Assembly (NCBI RefSeq): GCF_039526385.1
Contig: NZ_BAAAIX010000009.1
Coordinates: 186,001-250,000, forward strand
Length of the DNA: 64,000 nucleotides
Origin: Luteococcus peritonei
GTDB lineage: Bacteria > Actinomycetota > Actinomycetes > Propionibacteriales > Propionibacteriaceae
Direction: 5' to 3'
Part shown: positions 6,639-14,232 of the stretch, in pieces
Layout of the letters: the number at the start of each line of letters is the position of its first letter
Position numbering within the stretch: the stretch's first letter is position 1
The notes under the pieces: model-generated
Told to the model about the DNA's origin: nothing
Seen by the model: only the letters and a program-made list of their open reading frames with translations
Databases searched by the model: none
Program-made: the position numbers and the translations under genes

Positions 6639-8759
6639 TCAGGGCAGCTGCCAGAACCACTGCGTGATGGTGCGGGCCGGCGTCCAGCCGGTGAAGCGGC
6701 CCAGGGGTGCCGAGCTCTCCAGACTGATCCGGGTGAGCTCCCCACCGTGCTCGCCGTGCAGCCGGGCCAGCAGCAGCTCGCTCTCCAGGGTCACCGCGTG
6801 CACCACGATCCGACCGCCCGGGGGCAGGGCCGCCAAGCAGGCCTGCACCACGCCCGGCACGGTCGCGCCGCCGCCGATGAAGACCGCGTCGGGAGCATCC
6901 AGACCGGCCAGCGCTTCAGGCGCGGCACCCTCGACGACGCGCAGCCCGGGCACGCCCAGCGCGGCCGCATTGCGCGCCGCCCGCGCGGCCCGCTCCGGGT
7001 GGGCCTCCACCGCGGTGGTGCGGCAGCTGGGGTGGGCTCGCATCCACTCGATGCCCACCGAACCCGACCCGGCCCCGACATCCCACAGGTGCTCGCCCGG
7101 CTGCGGCTGCAGCCGGGCCAGCGCCGAGGCGCGGATGTCGCGTCGGGTGATCTGGCCGTCGTTCTCGAAGGCCTCGTCGGGCAGCCCCGCCGACCAGCCG
7201 ACCAGCGCCTGCGGACCGGGACCGCACTGCACCGCCAGCACCGCCAGCCGCGGAGAGGCGCCCTGCCAGTCCTGTGCCCGGCCGCTGCGTCGTGACTCCT
7301 GCGGCGAGCCCAGGTCGCCCAGCACGGTGACCTCGGCTTCGCCATGGCCCACCGCCACCAGCAGCGCGGCCAGCCGCTCGGGCGTGGTCTCGTCACTGCC
7401 CAGCACCAGCAGCCGACGACCGGGTGAAAGCTCGCGCAGCACCAGCTCCAGCGGTCGGCCCACCACGCTCACCACGGCGCAGGACTCCGCCGACCAGCCC
7501 ATCCGGGCCCGGGCCAGGGCCACCGAGCTGGTCGCGGGCCAGACCTCCACCCGATCGGCGCCCAGCAGGTCCACCAGCGTCGAGCCGATCCCGGAGACCA
7601 TCGGGTCGCCGGAGGCCAGCGCGACGATGCGGCGCCCGGCCAGGCCGTCGAGCAGCGAGGGCAGGTTCTCGCGCAGCGGGCTGGGCCAGGTCAGTTGTTG
7701 CTGGCCGGGGGTCTCGGGCAGCATCGCCAGGTGACGGGCGCCGCCCAGCACCACCTCGGCGCCCAGCACCCGCTCACGGGCGGCCGAGGGCAGGCCCTCC
7801 CAGCCCTCGGCCCCGACGCCCAGGACCAGCAGGCGTGGGGAATCCGGTGTGGGCGGCGGTTCTGGGGAGGATGGCAGCGTCGGGTCAGGGGCCGTGGGGC
7901 TGCCGGACCCGTCGACCTGCCGCGGCTCGGTGATGCCGGGCGCGGTCTCGGGTGCCGACGGCTGGGGATCCTGCTCCGCCCCACCGTCTGCCCACCTCGC
8001 CTCTTCACCATGCGTGCCGGAGGCGAGCGCCAGCACCCAGTCGCGGGCGGCCGTCACGTCGTGGACGGTCTCGACGCCATCGGCGGGGTCGGGGCGTCGC
8101 ACCACCACCACGGGCAGCCCGAGCTGGGCGGCGGCCTGCATCTTCGGCCAGGTGTAGCTGCCGCCGGAGTCCTTGGTGACCAGCACGTCAGCACCGTGCT
8201 CGCGGATCAGCGCCAGCTCGCCGTCGAGGCTGTACGGCCCGCGGCTGGTGACCAGGCGCCAGGCCTCGGGCAGCGTCAGGTCCGGCTGCTGCACCACCCG
8301 CGCCAGCACGGCCAGCTCGCCGAGCGCCGGGACGAAGCGGGCCAGCTCCTGGCGACCCACCGTGATGAAGGGGCGACGGCCCAGCGTCGCGGCCAGCTCG
8401 GCGGCCTGATCGTGGTCGTCGGCGAGGTGCCAGGCCTCGTCGACGGGCCAGCCCGGCCGCTCCAGGCGCACCAGCGGAAGCCTGCGCCCGTCGGGCAGCG
8501 GGTCGGCGCAGGCCAGCGCGGCATGCCGGCTCATCCCTTGCGCGAACGGATGGGTGGCGTCGACCACGGCGTCGAAGTCGGCCAGCGCCCGGCGCAGCCC
8601 CTCGACCCCGCCGAAGCCACCAATCCGCACCTCGCCCACCGGCAGCCGGGGCCGGTCCACCCGCCCCGCCAGCGAGCTGACCAGCTCGACGCCGGTGCCC
8701 TGCAGCATCGCCGCCAGCTCGCGTCCCTCGCTGGTGCCGCCCAGCAGCAGGAGCCTCAT
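6639..8759 (-). CDS. cobK-cobL: Precorrin-6A reductase fused to precorrin-6Y C5,15-methyltransferase (decarboxylating)
   Basis: The 706-residue product contains three parts. Residues 1 to about 246 are CobK, the NADPH-dependent reductase of precorrin-6A (LLLLGGTSEGRELA, DATHPFAQGMS, VLVTKDSGGSYTWPKM). Residues about 247-307 are an acidic Pro/Ser/Thr linker. Residues 308 to about 510 are the CbiE-like methylase (VLGVGAEGWEGLP, ALASGDPMVSGIG). Residues about 527-706 are the CbiT-like SAM methyltransferase/decarboxylase (LWDVGAGSGSVGIEWMR). CobE-CobT halves fused as CobL are common; the added CobK at the N-terminus joins two successive steps in one chain. It is the last gene of the minus-strand cob operon and its ATG overlaps the cobF stop. 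Confidence 0.93.
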   Translation of the reverse strand: MRLLLLGGTSEGRELAAMLQGTGVELVSSLAGRVDRPRLPVGEVRIGGFGGVEGLRRALADFDAVVDATHPFAQGMSRHAALACADPLPDGRRLPLVRLERPGWPVDEAWHLADDHDQAAELAATLGRRPFITVGRQELARFVPALGELAVLARVVQQPDLTLPEAWRLVTSRGPYSLDGELALIREHGADVLVTKDSGGSYTWPKMQAAAQLGLPVVVVRRPDPADGVETVHDVTAARDWVLALASGTHGEEARWADGGAEQDPQPSAPETAPGITEPRQVDGSGSPTAPDPTLPSSPEPPPTPDSPRLLVLGVGAEGWEGLPSAARERVLGAEVVLGGARHLAMLPETPGQQQLTWPSPLRENLPSLLDGLAGRRIVALASGDPMVSGIGSTLVDLLGADRVEVWPATSSVALARARMGWSAESCAVVSVVGRPLELVLRELSPGRRLLVLGSDETTPERLAALLVAVGHGEAEVTVLGDLGSPQESRRSGRAQDWQGASPRLAVLAVQCGPGPQALVGWSAGLPDEAFENDGQITRRDIRASALARLQPQPGEHLWDVGAGSGSVGIEWMRAHPSCRTTAVEAHPERAARAARNAAALGVPGLRVVEGAAPEALAGLDAPDAVFIGGGATVPGVVQACLAALPPGGRIVVHAVTLESELLLARLHGEHGGELTRISLESSAPLGRFTGWTPARTITQWFWQLP

Positions 8760-9682
8760 CGCCGCTCCTCAGGGGCCGATGCGCCCAGGGTGCCGGGGGC
8801 TGGGTGGGTTCGGGGCACCGATGCCTCCGCGACCGGCTGCTCCGCGGATTCCCGCGTACCGCCCGGGGCTGCGGACTCCTCCGGGCTGGCCGGCAGCGCC
8901 GATTCATCCGGGGCGCGCACCAGCGCGATGTCCATCACCCACCCGTCCTGCTCCAGCGCCGCCCGACGTGCCTGGCGCACCTGGTCGAGTACCTCGTCGA
9001 TGCGCCCGGCCACCAACCGCTCGCCGTCACAGCCCAGGTTCGCCGCCCACCAGATCTGCCAGTCGGCCAGACCGGCCAGCTCGTCCAACGTCCGCTCGCT
9101 GCCCAGCATCACCACCACATTGCGCTGCCCACCCTCGACGGCCTCGCGCAGCCGTCGCGCCGAGGTGAGGTGCACCGGCTCGCCCACCCGGTGCAGCACG
9201 ATCCGGTGCCGCGCCGCCAGCAGCTGCGGGGCGCTGATCCCCGGCATCACGTCCCAGTCCACACCCAGCTGGCCGGCCAGCTGCTCGGCCAGCCGCACCA
9301 TCGAGTCGTAGAGCGAGGGGTCGCCCCAGGCCAGCAGCGCCGTCCGTCCGCCGCGCTCGCGCAGCGCCGCCGCGATCCGCTCCACCCGGGCCCGGTGCCA
9401 GTCCGCCACCGCCGCCAGGTAGTCCGACGGGTCGCGGTCCCGCGGCGGGTCCGGCACCACCACCAGCTCGACGCCGTGCTGCTCGGCCACCAGCCGTCGC
9501 ACCGCCAGCTGCTCGTCGGCCTCCCGGCCCGCGTGCGCGCCCGGGGCCGCCGACTTGTCCAGCGCCACCACCTGGTCGCACTCGCGCAGCGCCGCCGAGA
9601 CCTCCGGCGTCACGTGCTGCGGACCCATCCCGATCCCCAGCACCCGCAGCGCCGGCGCCGTGGCGTGCAGCTCCGGGGTCAC
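8756..9682 (-). CDS. cobF: Precorrin-6A synthase (deacetylating)
   Basis: The 308-residue product is a tetrapyrrole methylase of the CobF type, which methylates C1 of precorrin-5 and releases acetate, a step specific to the aerobic route. Motifs are VLGIGMGPQHVTPEVSAAL, the family-typical VALDK after the first strand, VVPDPPRDRDPSDYLAAV, LLAWGDPSLYDS and MPGISAPQLLAARH. The start is GTG 9682, overlapping the cobO stop as GTGA. The last 45 residues are a Pro/Ala/Glu-rich tail, probably disordered. The stop overlaps cobKL (ATGA). Confidence 0.93.
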   Translation of the reverse strand: MTPELHATAPALRVLGIGMGPQHVTPEVSAALRECDQVVALDKSAAPGAHAGREADEQLAVRRLVAEQHGVELVVVPDPPRDRDPSDYLAAVADWHRARVERIAAALRERGGRTALLAWGDPSLYDSMVRLAEQLAGQLGVDWDVMPGISAPQLLAARHRIVLHRVGEPVHLTSARRLREAVEGGQRNVVVMLGSERTLDELAGLADWQIWWAANLGCDGERLVAGRIDEVLDQVRQARRAALEQDGWVMDIALVRAPDESALPASPEESAAPGGTRESAEQPVAEASVPRTHPAPGTLGASAPEERR

Positions 9683-10284
9683 CACTCGATGCCCGCCTGG
9701 CCCTTGGCGCCGGTGTCGAAGGGGTGCTTCAGCTTGGTCATCTCGGTCACCAGGTCGGCGGCATCGATCACCTGCTGCGGCATCCGGCGCCCGGTCATCA
9801 CCACGTGCTGGGTGCCCGGCCGCTCGGCCAGGGTCTGCAGCACCTCGTCGACGTCGAGCCAGCCATTGGCCAGCACATAGCTGAACTCGTCGAGCACGTA
9901 GAGGGTGTGGGTCTGCTCGGCCAGCTGCTGCTTGATCCGCTCCCAGCCCTGCCGCGCCAGCTCGGTCTGGTCCACGTCCTGGGTGGCGCGCAGCCAGGTC
10001 CAGCCGGCGCCCATGGCATGCCACTCGACGGGCCCGCCCTGGCCGGTCTGGCGGTGCACCTCGTCGAGGGCGGCGAAGGCGGCCTTCTCGCCGGTGCGCC
10101 AGTTGGGCGACTTCACGAACTGGTAGACACCGATCGACCAGCCCTGGTTCCAGCCGCGCAGCGCCATCCCGAAGGCCGCGGTGGACTTGCCCTTGCCATC
10201 GCCGGTGTTGACGATCAGCCGTGGTTGGCGGCGCAGCTGGCGCGTGGTGAGCTTCGGGTCGGTGGTGGGCGGGGTTCCCTGCAT
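9679..10284 (-). CDS. cobO: Cob(I)yrinic acid a,c-diamide adenosyltransferase
   Basis: This 201-residue P-loop enzyme (CobO/BtuR/CobA type) attaches the 5-deoxyadenosyl group from ATP to the cobalt of corrinoids. The Walker A motif GDGKGKST is at residues 28-35. Further family motifs are FGMALRGWNQGW, VYQFVKSPNWRTGE, the Walker B-like LYVLDEFSY and the C-terminal EMTKLKHPFDTGAKGQAGIEW, split here as two short blocks. The ATG at 10284 was chosen because its first base is the last base of the cobQ stop (TGATG) and because the longer upstream frame is unlike the family. Confidence 0.95.
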   Translation of the reverse strand: MQGTPPTTDPKLTTRQLRRQPRLIVNTGDGKGKSTAAFGMALRGWNQGWSIGVYQFVKSPNWRTGEKAAFAALDEVHRQTGQGGPVEWHAMGAGWTWLRATQDVDQTELARQGWERIKQQLAEQTHTLYVLDEFSYVLANGWLDVDEVLQTLAERPGTQHVVMTGRRMPQQVIDAADLVTEMTKLKHPFDTGAKGQAGIEW

Positions 10285-11768
10285 CAGTCCTCCTGGGATC
10301 GGGTGGTGAGGTCCAGCAGCGCGTCGACGTCCACCTGGGACTCGAGCGCATCGGCGAGCGTGGTGATCATGGCCTCGCGACGTTCTGCGTAGCCAGGGGC
10401 GTCCGGCCAGGGCCGCCAGGGGTGGCCGGCATCCTGCGCGACGCGGGCCAGCCAGCCGCGACGGAAGGCGTCGTGCTCCAGGGCGCCGTGCCACAGCGTT
10501 CCCCAGGTGGCGCCGACCCGCCAGCCGTCGAGGAAGGGTTCGGGCCGTTGCTCCGATGGCAGGTCCGTGAGACCGCGGTCGGTGCGGCTGACGATGCCGT
10601 GGTGGATCTCGTAGCCCTGGGTCGTGAGGCCCTGCCAGCTGCCCGAGGGGCGGGCCAGCACCTTGTCGGCGCCGAAGTCGGTGCGTACCGGCAGCAGGCC
10701 CAGCCCCGGCACCTCACCGGTTCGGCTGCCCTCCACCTCGTCGGCCACCAGCTCACCGAGCATCTGGTAGCCGCCGCAGATGCCCAGCACCGGGCGGCCC
10801 AGGGCGTGGCGGCGCAGCACCACCTCGTCGAGCCCCAGGTGACGAAGCCAGGCCAGGTCGTCGGTGGTGGCGCGGGTGCCGGGCAGCACCAGCAGGTCGG
10901 CCTCCAGCGCCACCTGCGGATCGGCGGTGACCTCCACCCGCACGCCCGGCTCGGCGGCCAGCGCGTCGACGTCGGTGGCATTGCTGACCCGGGGGAAGCG
11001 CAGCACTGCCACCTGCAAGGGGTTCGTGGTCTGTGCGCCGCGGCCCCAGCCGCCGATGGCCAGGGCGTCCTCGCTGTCCAGCCAGACCCCGTCGAGCCAG
11101 TTGAGCACGCCGAAGCTGCGCAGCCCGGTGCGTCGGCTGATCTCGGTCAGGCCGGGGGCCAGCACCTCGGGGTCACCGCGGAACTTGTTGACGATGTAGC
11201 CGGCCAGCAGTGTCCGGTCGGGCTCGTCGAGCAGGGCCCAGGTGCCGTAGAGGCTGGCCAGCATGCCGCCCCGGTCGATGTCCCCCACCAGCACCACGGG
11301 CAGGTCGAACTGCCTGGCCAGCCCCATGTTCACGTAGTCGCCGACGCGCAGGTTGATCTCCGCGGGGGAGCCGGCGCCCTCGCAGACCACCAGCTCGTGG
11401 CGCTGCTCCAGTTCGCGGTAGGCGGCGAAGGCGGCCTCGGCCAGGTGACGACGGCCGGTGGCGTACTGGCCGGCCTCCAGCGTCCCGTCGGGCTGACCGC
11501 GCAGCACCACGTGGGCGCGACGGTCCGTACCCGGCTTGATCAGCACTGGATTCATGGCGGTGCACGGCTCCACCCCGGCCGCGGTGGCCTGCAGGTACTG
11601 GGCGCGGCCGATCTCGCCGTCGCCCACCACCATGGAGTTGTTGCTCATGTTCTGCGCCTTGAAGGGCACCACGTCGATCCCGCGCCGCGCATAGACCCGG
11701 CACAGGCCCGCCACCACCAGCGACTTGCCCGCATCCGAGCTGGTCCCGGCCACCAGCAGCCCGCTCAT
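10284..11768 (-). CDS. cobQ: Cobyric acid synthase
   Basis: The 494-residue protein amidates the b, d, e and g side chains of adenosylcobyrinic acid diamide with ATP and glutamine. The N-terminal ATP-binding half opens GLLVAGTSSDAGKS and carries VPFKAQNMSNNS and the NPVLIKPGTDRRAHVVL block. The C-terminal glutaminase half has LVLPGTRATTDDLAWLR and the nucleophile loop LGICGGYQMLGE (Cys about 331) with the partner GYEIHHG. Its length is normal for the family. The start overlaps the end of the extended cobD frame (ATGA). Confidence 0.96.
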   Translation of the reverse strand: MSGLLVAGTSSDAGKSLVVAGLCRVYARRGIDVVPFKAQNMSNNSMVVGDGEIGRAQYLQATAAGVEPCTAMNPVLIKPGTDRRAHVVLRGQPDGTLEAGQYATGRRHLAEAAFAAYRELEQRHELVVCEGAGSPAEINLRVGDYVNMGLARQFDLPVVLVGDIDRGGMLASLYGTWALLDEPDRTLLAGYIVNKFRGDPEVLAPGLTEISRRTGLRSFGVLNWLDGVWLDSEDALAIGGWGRGAQTTNPLQVAVLRFPRVSNATDVDALAAEPGVRVEVTADPQVALEADLLVLPGTRATTDDLAWLRHLGLDEVVLRRHALGRPVLGICGGYQMLGELVADEVEGSRTGEVPGLGLLPVRTDFGADKVLARPSGSWQGLTTQGYEIHHGIVSRTDRGLTDLPSEQRPEPFLDGWRVGATWGTLWHGALEHDAFRRGWLARVAQDAGHPWRPWPDAPGYAERREAMITTLADALESQVDVDALLDLTTRSQED

Positions 11769-13003
11769 CGTGCCTCCCGGGTCATCCACGTCGGGCGCGG
11801 CCACGCCTTGGTGCAGCAGGCCCGGGCCATCCCCGGAAATCGACCGCCCGATGGGGTCATCCGGCCCCTGCGGTGGGCGCGGGGGCGTCGAGCGGCGGAT
11901 TTCCGGGGCAGGACGAGAAGTGCCGGGGCCGGCGTCGATTCGTGGGCGCCACCGGCCCGGCCCCACGGAGCTGATCCGGCAGCGGGAATGCCGGAGACAC
12001 GCCCCAGCCCCGGAAATTGACCCGTCGATGCGGCCACCGGGCCGCCGAGGAAGGGGCGGGGGCGTCGAGCGGCCGGTTTCCGGGGGACCGCGAGCAGGGC
12101 CGCCGCTGCCAGGGCTGTGGCCGCCCACTGGATGCGACATTCGAGCCGGACGCCCGCCCGCAGGTCGGCCGCGGTGGGACGTGGCCCGTCGCCGAGCAGG
12201 CCGCGATGCTCCACGCGCCCACCCGGATAGACATTGCGGCCGCCCAGCTGCACGCCCAGGGCGCCGGCGAAGGCTGACTCGCACCAGCCGCCGTTGGGGC
12301 TCGGGTGGTCATGGGCGTCGCGTCGCATCACCTGCCAGGCCCGGGAACGTCGTTCCCCGGCCAGCAGGCAGGCCAGCGCCCCGGTGATCCGGGCGGCGGG
12401 CCAGCAGGCGGCGTCGTCGAGACGCGCGGCGGCCGTGCCGAAGTGCTCGTAGCGCTCGTTGTGGTGGCCCACCATGGCATCGAGGGTGTTGATGCCGCGG
12501 TGCAGCAGCAGCCCCGGGACCCCCGCGAGGGCGCCCCAGACGAGCGGGGCGACCACCGCGTCGGCCGTGTTCTCCGCCACCGACTCCAGCGTCGCCCGGG
12601 CCAGCTCCGGCTCGTCGAGCTCGTCGGACAACCGCCCGCACAGGTGGCCCAGTCGTGCCCGGGCCGAAGCCAGGTCGCCGGCTGACAGGTGGTCGGCCAT
12701 CACGCGCCCCTCCCGGGCCAGGCTCGCGCCCCCGGTGACCGCCCAGGTGGCCAGGGCCGTCGTGGCCACCCGTGCCAGCGGATGGCGTCGGCCCACGGCC
12801 TCCGCCGTCAGCCCGAGCGCCGCCAGCGGCGCCAGGCAGAGCGCCACGTGCAGCGCCCCGGCGGCACGGTCGTCGCGCCAGGTGTGACGCTCCAGCCAGG
12901 CCGCCCAGCTGCCGAACCAGGCCACCGGGTGGTGGTGCTGCGGGTCAGGCACCAGCCGGTCGGCGGCGGTGCCCAGCGCCAGGCCCACCGCGCGCCCGAT
13001 CAT
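11765..13003 (-). CDS. cobD: Adenosylcobinamide-phosphate synthase with repeat-derived C-terminal extension
   Basis: Residues 1 to about 305 are CobD/CbiB, a polytopic membrane enzyme that joins aminopropanol (phosphate) to adenosylcobyric acid. Signatures are RLVPDPQHHHPVAWFG, SVAENTADAVVAPL, GAPLVWG-like ALAGVPGLLLHRGINTLDAM, and PNGGWCESAFAGALGVQLGG. The normal protein would end after the hydrophobic ALAAAALLAV near residue 305. The frame instead continues about 107 residues through two copies of the window's inverted-repeat element. Each gives 26 codons that start PRKPAARRPR or PRKSAARRPR and end in GQFPG or GRFPG. The stop overlaps the cobQ start. The tail lacks any catalytic role I know of. 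The protein starts only 23 bases from the divergent phosphatase gene. Confidence 0.92.
   Translation of the reverse strand: MIGRAVGLALGTAADRLVPDPQHHHPVAWFGSWAAWLERHTWRDDRAAGALHVALCLAPLAALGLTAEAVGRRHPLARVATTALATWAVTGGASLAREGRVMADHLSAGDLASARARLGHLCGRLSDELDEPELARATLESVAENTADAVVAPLVWGALAGVPGLLLHRGINTLDAMVGHHNERYEHFGTAAARLDDAACWPAARITGALACLLAGERRSRAWQVMRRDAHDHPSPNGGWCESAFAGALGVQLGGRNVYPGGRVEHRGLLGDGPRPTAADLRAGVRLECRIQWAATALAAAALLAVPRKPAARRPRPFLGGPVAASTGQFPGLGRVSGIPAAGSAPWGRAGGAHESTPAPALLVLPRKSAARRPRAHRRGRMTPSGGRFPGMARACCTKAWPRPTWMTREAR
11831..11908. repeat. Inverted-repeat element, copy A (78 bp, in cobD tail)
   Basis: The left arm is CCCCGGAAATCGACCGCCCG and the right arm ends GGCGGATTTCCGGGG. 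At 78 bp it is 12 bp shorter than the intergenic copies, and equals 26 codons. It is read in frame as residues about 366-391 of the cobD product. Its right arm resembles that of copy B, which suggests that A and B arose by local duplication. Confidence 0.9.
12008..12085. repeat. Inverted-repeat element, copy B (78 bp, in cobD tail)
   Basis: The left arm begins CCCCGGAAATTGACCCGTCG and the right arm is GAGCGGCCGGTTTCCGGGG. It is 78 bp, 99 bp from copy A, and encodes residues about 307-332 of the cobD product directly after the last CobD-like membrane segment. Confidence 0.9.
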
Positions 13004-13602
13004 CGGGCCCCCACTAGGCTCGACGCATGGACCTGCTGCTGGTGCGCCACGGACAGAGCACCTGGAACCTGGAACGACGGCTGCAGGGCCAGACCATGGA
13101 CGTGCCGCTCACGGCGCTCGGCCAGCAGCAGGCGCGCCAGGCGGCCGATGAGGTGGCCCGGCTGGTGCCGCAGGGCACCCCGGTCCTCACCAGTGACCAG
13201 CTGCGCGCCCGGCAGAGCGCCGCTCTGCTGGCGGCCCGGCTGGGCAGTCGGATGGTGGAGACGCCCCTGCTGCGGGAACAGGGCCTGGGACGGCTGGAGG
13301 GGCTGGGCCTCGACGAGCTGGTGGCCGAGCCGACGCCGCCGGGCCGCCACGTCACCGAGGTGGCCTGGGGTGGCGGGGAGTCGATCGAGCAGGTGCACCA
13401 CCGCTGCCGGAACCTGCTGGCACTGCTGGCGCGTGAGCACGCGGCGGCCGACGCGCTGGTGCTGGTGAGCCATGGCGACCTGATCCGCTGCCTGCTCAAC
13501 GTGCTGGACGGCCGGGGTCACCGCGAGATGGAGTGGCCTGCCGTCGCCAACGGGCAGGTGCTGCGGCGCACCTGGGGCGCGGCTGGCTGAGGCTGGCGGC
13601 AT
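13000..13602 (-). other. Open antisense frame between riboswitch 3 and cobD
   Basis: Downstream of the minus-strand riboswitch at 13665-13766 lies GAAGGACGACG-ATG (ATG at 13602), nearly identical to the cobB start. The frame then runs 200 codons antisense to the histidine phosphatase gene, in exact codon register, and stops at TGA 13002-13000, overlapping the cobD ATG as ATGA. The encoded protein is rich in His, Gln, Arg and Leu and matches no family I know, as expected for a shadow of the phosphatase gene. Open antisense frames in this register are common at high GC, so openness alone proves nothing. The start site and the exact coupling to cobD suggest that ribosomes may nevertheless travel through it and keep the cob transcript intact. 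Confidence 0.4.
13027..13590 (+). CDS. Histidine phosphatase family protein, possible alpha-ribazole phosphatase
   Basis: This 187-residue protein is a branch-1 histidine phosphatase. The catalytic RHG motif is at residues 7-9 (LLVRHGQSTWNLERR), with TSDQLRARQSA for the second phosphate-binding Arg, GRLEGLG, and the C-terminal LVSHGDLIRCLL holding the second His. Being embedded between cobD and a cobalamin riboswitch, it may be the alpha-ribazole-5-phosphate phosphatase (Salmonella CobC) of the nucleotide-loop branch. Sequence alone cannot separate that from other phosphoglycerate-mutase-like enzymes. It is the only plus-strand gene in this stretch and is crossed by the presumed antisense leader of the cobD operon. 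Confidence 0.85.
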   Translation: MDLLLVRHGQSTWNLERRLQGQTMDVPLTALGQQQARQAADEVARLVPQGTPVLTSDQLRARQSAALLAARLGSRMVETPLLREQGLGRLEGLGLDELVAEPTPPGRHVTEVAWGGGESIEQVHHRCRNLLALLAREHAAADALVLVSHGDLIRCLLNVLDGRGHREMEWPAVANGQVLRRTWGAAG

Positions 13603-13664
13603 CGTCGTCCTTCGTCAGCGGCAGAAGGACGGGGGACCGTCCGCCCCTCGGCCGGGAGCGGTTC

Positions 13665-13766
13665 TGGCGCCCACCACCAGGCGACCGGGCTCGTCTCCTT
13701 GGGGAGCATCACCGTTGCGGGACAGCGCCGGATTCTGACCGGCTTCGCTGGTACTGGGCACTGGCC
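13665..13766 (-). promoter_or_regulatory. Cobalamin riboswitch 3 (upstream of cobD operon, across the phosphatase gene)
   Basis: On the minus strand the segment reads GAAGCCGGTCAGAATCCGG, GCTGTCCCGCAACGG and CGAGCCCGGTCGCCTGG, a textbook cobalamin riboswitch core. The downstream hairpin and GAAGGACGACG-ATG are shared with riboswitch 1. No minus-strand gene of recognisable function follows directly. The next real minus-strand start is cobD at 13003, about 660 bases away. Thus B12 repression of cobD-cobQ-cobO-cobF-cobKL probably works from here. Confidence 0.92.
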
Positions 13767-13828
13767 CTGTGGCCAGCAGGAACACCATAGCGAGAGCTGG
13801 CACCGGCAGCGCGGGTAGGCGCCCCCCG

Positions 13829-13917
13829 CCCCGGAAATCGACCTCTCGATGCGCCGAGCGCCGCCGGCCGCGCGGGGGCTGGGGACCGGCACCTGATCGA
13901 GCGGTCGTTTTCCGGGG
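13829..13917. repeat. Inverted-repeat element, copy C (89 bp)
   Basis: The left arm is CCCCGGAAATCGACCTCTCG and the right arm is GAGCGGTCGTTTTCCGGGG. The arms are of two subtypes (CCTC with AAATCG, and CCGC with AAAACG), the mirror image of copy E. It lies between the promoter side of riboswitch 3 and uppP. Confidence 0.92.
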
Positions 13918-14232
13918 AATGCCCGGTCGGCCTCACGGGGCGCAGGGTGCGGCAGTGGCCCGACCGGTGTCCGGGTCGCGGCCAGCGGCTGCGGGGCAGG
14001 GGTGCGGCGCAGGTCCAGGTCGCCGCGGGACCGGAGTGCGGTGCAGGGCCAGGCCGCCTCTGGACGGGCCTCATTCCCGCCTGGCCAGCACTTCCGCGTC
14101 ATGGCCGGCGCCCTGAGGCTGCGCTGCGGTCAGTCTGTGCGGGGCCTGAGCGGGGTTCGAGAGCCCAGTTGATCCCACTTAATGTGAAACGCGGTCGGTC
14201 CCGACGGGCGGGACGGCCACGGAGGAGATGAC

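Noticed and set aside
14140..14200. tRNA-like sequence GGGGTTCGAGAGCCC upstream of uppP
   Set aside because: A T-loop-like string is present, but no acceptor stem, D-arm or anticodon arm could be matched around it.
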